Shown piece after piece: positions 62,883 to 64,000 of a DNA stretch of 64,000 nucleotides. Both the position numbers and the translations under genes were made by a program. How positions within the stretch are numbered: position 1 is the stretch's first letter; each line of letters starts with the position of its first letter. The stretch is from the NCBI RefSeq assembly GCF_004137685.1, contig NZ_QYBB01000026.1, positions 1 to 64,000 on the forward strand. Direction: 5' to 3'. This DNA is from Lichenibacterium minor (lineage in GTDB: Bacteria > Pseudomonadota > Alphaproteobacteria > Rhizobiales > Beijerinckiaceae). Below the pieces are notes generated by a model, which saw nothing but the letters and a program-made list of their open reading frames with translations, was not told where the DNA came from and searched no databases.

Positions 62883-63611
62883 ATGTATGGATTGGACGGG
62901 AAGACGGTTCTGGTCACGGGCGCCAGCGGCGGGATTGGCGGCTCCACGGTCAAGCAACTCGTCGCTGCAGGCGCCAGAGTGATCGCCAGTGGCCGTTCGG
63001 CCGAGGCACTCGATGCGCTCGCGGCGACAACTGGCTGCCGGACCCTGCCCTTCGATCTCGAATCGGAGGACAGTGTCCGCGGGGCGGTAGAGGGCCTCGA
63101 CCTTTACGGCGTCGTGAACTGCGGTGGATGGGGCGGCGAGATCGCGACGCCCATGGAGACGGACATCGCTGTCTTCGACAAGGTCGTGGCGATCAACGCA
63201 CGTGGTGCGCTGCTGGTCACCAAATACGCGTCACAGTCCATGATCCGTCTGCAGAAGGGCGGCTCGATCGTCAACGTGTCGAGCCAAGCGTCGCTTGTGG
63301 CACTGCATGGCCACATTTCTTACGGCGCGTCGAAGGGTGCCCTCGATAGCATCACGCGTGTATCAGCGCTTGAACTCGGGAGATACGGCATCCGCGTGAA
63401 CAGCGTGAACCCGACCGTCATTATGACGCCCATGTCGGCCTGGTACTGGGGTCGGCCAGAAATCGGGGAACCGGTTCTCAAGACGATGCCTCTCGGGCGC
63501 TGGGCGACCGAAGACGAGGTCGCGGCGCCCATCGTGTTCCTGCTTGGCGACGGCGCCAGTATGATCTCGGGCGTATCTTTGCCGATCGACGGCGGCTTCA
63601 CGATCGCCTGA
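62883..63611 (+). CDS. Short-chain dehydrogenase/reductase (SDR), classical type
   Basis: The 242-residue protein has TGASGGIGG (cofactor loop), VVNCGGWGG in place of NNAG, the catalytic residues S134 (NVSSQAS), Y147 and K151 (YGASK), and IRVNSVNPTVIMTPMS. The style resembles L-xylulose/carbonyl reductases of DCXR type, which reduce or oxidise keto sugars and polyols. ASGRS after the second strand suggests NADP preference. It has an AAGGA ribosome site. It ends the sugar module. Confidence 0.9.
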   Translation: MYGLDGKTVLVTGASGGIGGSTVKQLVAAGARVIASGRSAEALDALAATTGCRTLPFDLESEDSVRGAVEGLDLYGVVNCGGWGGEIATPMETDIAVFDKVVAINARGALLVTKYASQSMIRLQKGGSIVNVSSQASLVALHGHISYGASKGALDSITRVSALELGRYGIRVNSVNPTVIMTPMSAWYWGRPEIGEPVLKTMPLGRWATEDEVAAPIVFLLGDGASMISGVSLPIDGGFTIA

Positions 63612-63695
63612 ACGAGCGATCGGCAGGGCATTGTCCCTGATCAGCCGCTCTGCGTCCCCCGGAGGCTCTTGATCTCGCGAGAATGGAGCCATGAC

Positions 63696-63830
63696 GAGGC
63701 GCCGCCCACGTTTCCCGAGGTCCGCGAGCGGGCGGTCATGATCGTGCGGGAGCACCGGCGCGAGAACAGCCCGAAGTTGGAATGGGCAGCCTGTGTGTCG
63801 GATCAACGCGAGCCGCAGGCTTGCGGTCAT
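63696..63830 (+). pseudogene. Possible IS3-family orfA (transposase subunit) N-terminal remnant
   Basis: In one frame the sequence reads PTFPEVRERAVMIVREHRRE then NSPKLEWAACVSDQ. This resembles the start of IS3-type OrfA proteins (pE-reRAVrmv-eh, then s-waai-sia). The frame then loses similarity and no inverted repeat end was found. The rest of the interval to base 64000 has no recognised gene. Confidence 0.35.
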
Positions 63831-64000
63831 GATGCACGCTGACCGTCTCGGGCGGAAGGTCCGCTGCTGGCGGGACCCAGTTCGGGCAGGCGATCGGGCG
63901 ATGGTCGACCACCGTGTCGCGCTCACCAGCGATGGCGCTGCTGTGGCCATCGTGTCCGGGCTGGACGCCATCGGTGCGGCCTGGACGATGCACGCCCCGA

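Noticed and set aside
63624..63639. CAGGG-CATTGT-CCCTG hairpin after the SDR gene
   Set aside because: Five-base stem without a T-run. It could be part of a terminator, but evidence is too weak.
1..64000. CRISPR arrays, tRNA and rRNA genes
   Set aside because: No regularly spaced repeats and no tRNA- or rRNA-like sequences were noticed on either strand; a covariance search was not possible.

Overview
The window is GC-rich (roughly two thirds G+C by eye) bacterial DNA. It has tightly packed operons, many ATGA/GTGA start-stop overlaps, GTG starts and twin-arginine or Sec-exported binding proteins. Gene content (amide/urea-type and other ABC importers, PdxA2, 5-oxoprolinase, D-aminoacylase, GntR/DeoR/IclR regulators) suits an alphaproteobacterium, most likely Hyphomicrobiales. 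No rRNA, tRNA or CRISPR was seen. The region is almost wholly accessory catabolism: six ABC importers, three MFS carriers and one DUF969/DUF979 membrane pair, each next to hydrolases and a local regulator.

Layout. (A) 1-1670: end of an EmrA-like adaptor and an EmrB-like exporter. (B) 1899-15298, minus strand: a 12-gene cluster with a urea/amide-type importer, three amidases, an N-carbamoyl-amino-acid-hydrolase-type enzyme, two choline/ethanolamine-kinase-like phosphotransferases and a DeoR regulator. A good sigma-54 promoter match (15369-15385) precedes its first gene. (C) 15711-16430: a decayed LysR regulator gene. (D) 16578-23983, plus strand: amidohydrolase, MFS carrier, GntR regulator, a non-canonical PdxA, and a polar amino-acid-type ABC importer. 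(E) 24174-27636, minus: a ribose-type ABC importer. (F) 28242-36060: a fused 5-oxoprolinase/N-methylhydantoinase, divergent from MarR-like, DUF969, DUF979 and M14-peptidase-like genes, with a second sigma-54-like site before the MarR gene. (G) 36229-46714: a DSD1-type PLP enzyme, D-aminoacylase, a dipeptide importer without its ATPases, RidA, a polar amino-acid importer, and a divergent IclR regulator. (H) 46955-53796: an alpha/beta-hydrolase lacking its nucleophile, GntR, aldehyde dehydrogenase, MFS, then a decay zone (truncated ModA-like and AraC-like genes) and a class C beta-lactamase-fold hydrolase. (I) 54130-63611: a sugar module with DeoR, class I aldolase, PfkB kinase, sugar ABC importer without ATPase, sugar-phosphate isomerase-like protein, Gfo/Idh/MocA dehydrogenase, a possible enolpyruvyl-transferase relic and an SDR. 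The right edge carries a possible IS3 orfA fragment.

Modules B, F and G look like nitrogen scavenging from amides, carbamoyl or lactam compounds, pyroglutamate/hydantoins and D-amino-acid derivatives. Module I looks like sugar or polyol catabolism. Module B is the most promising undescribed system: importer plus amidases plus two small-alcohol-type kinases under a probable nitrogen promoter. Functions are inferred from remembered family motifs; no database search was run.
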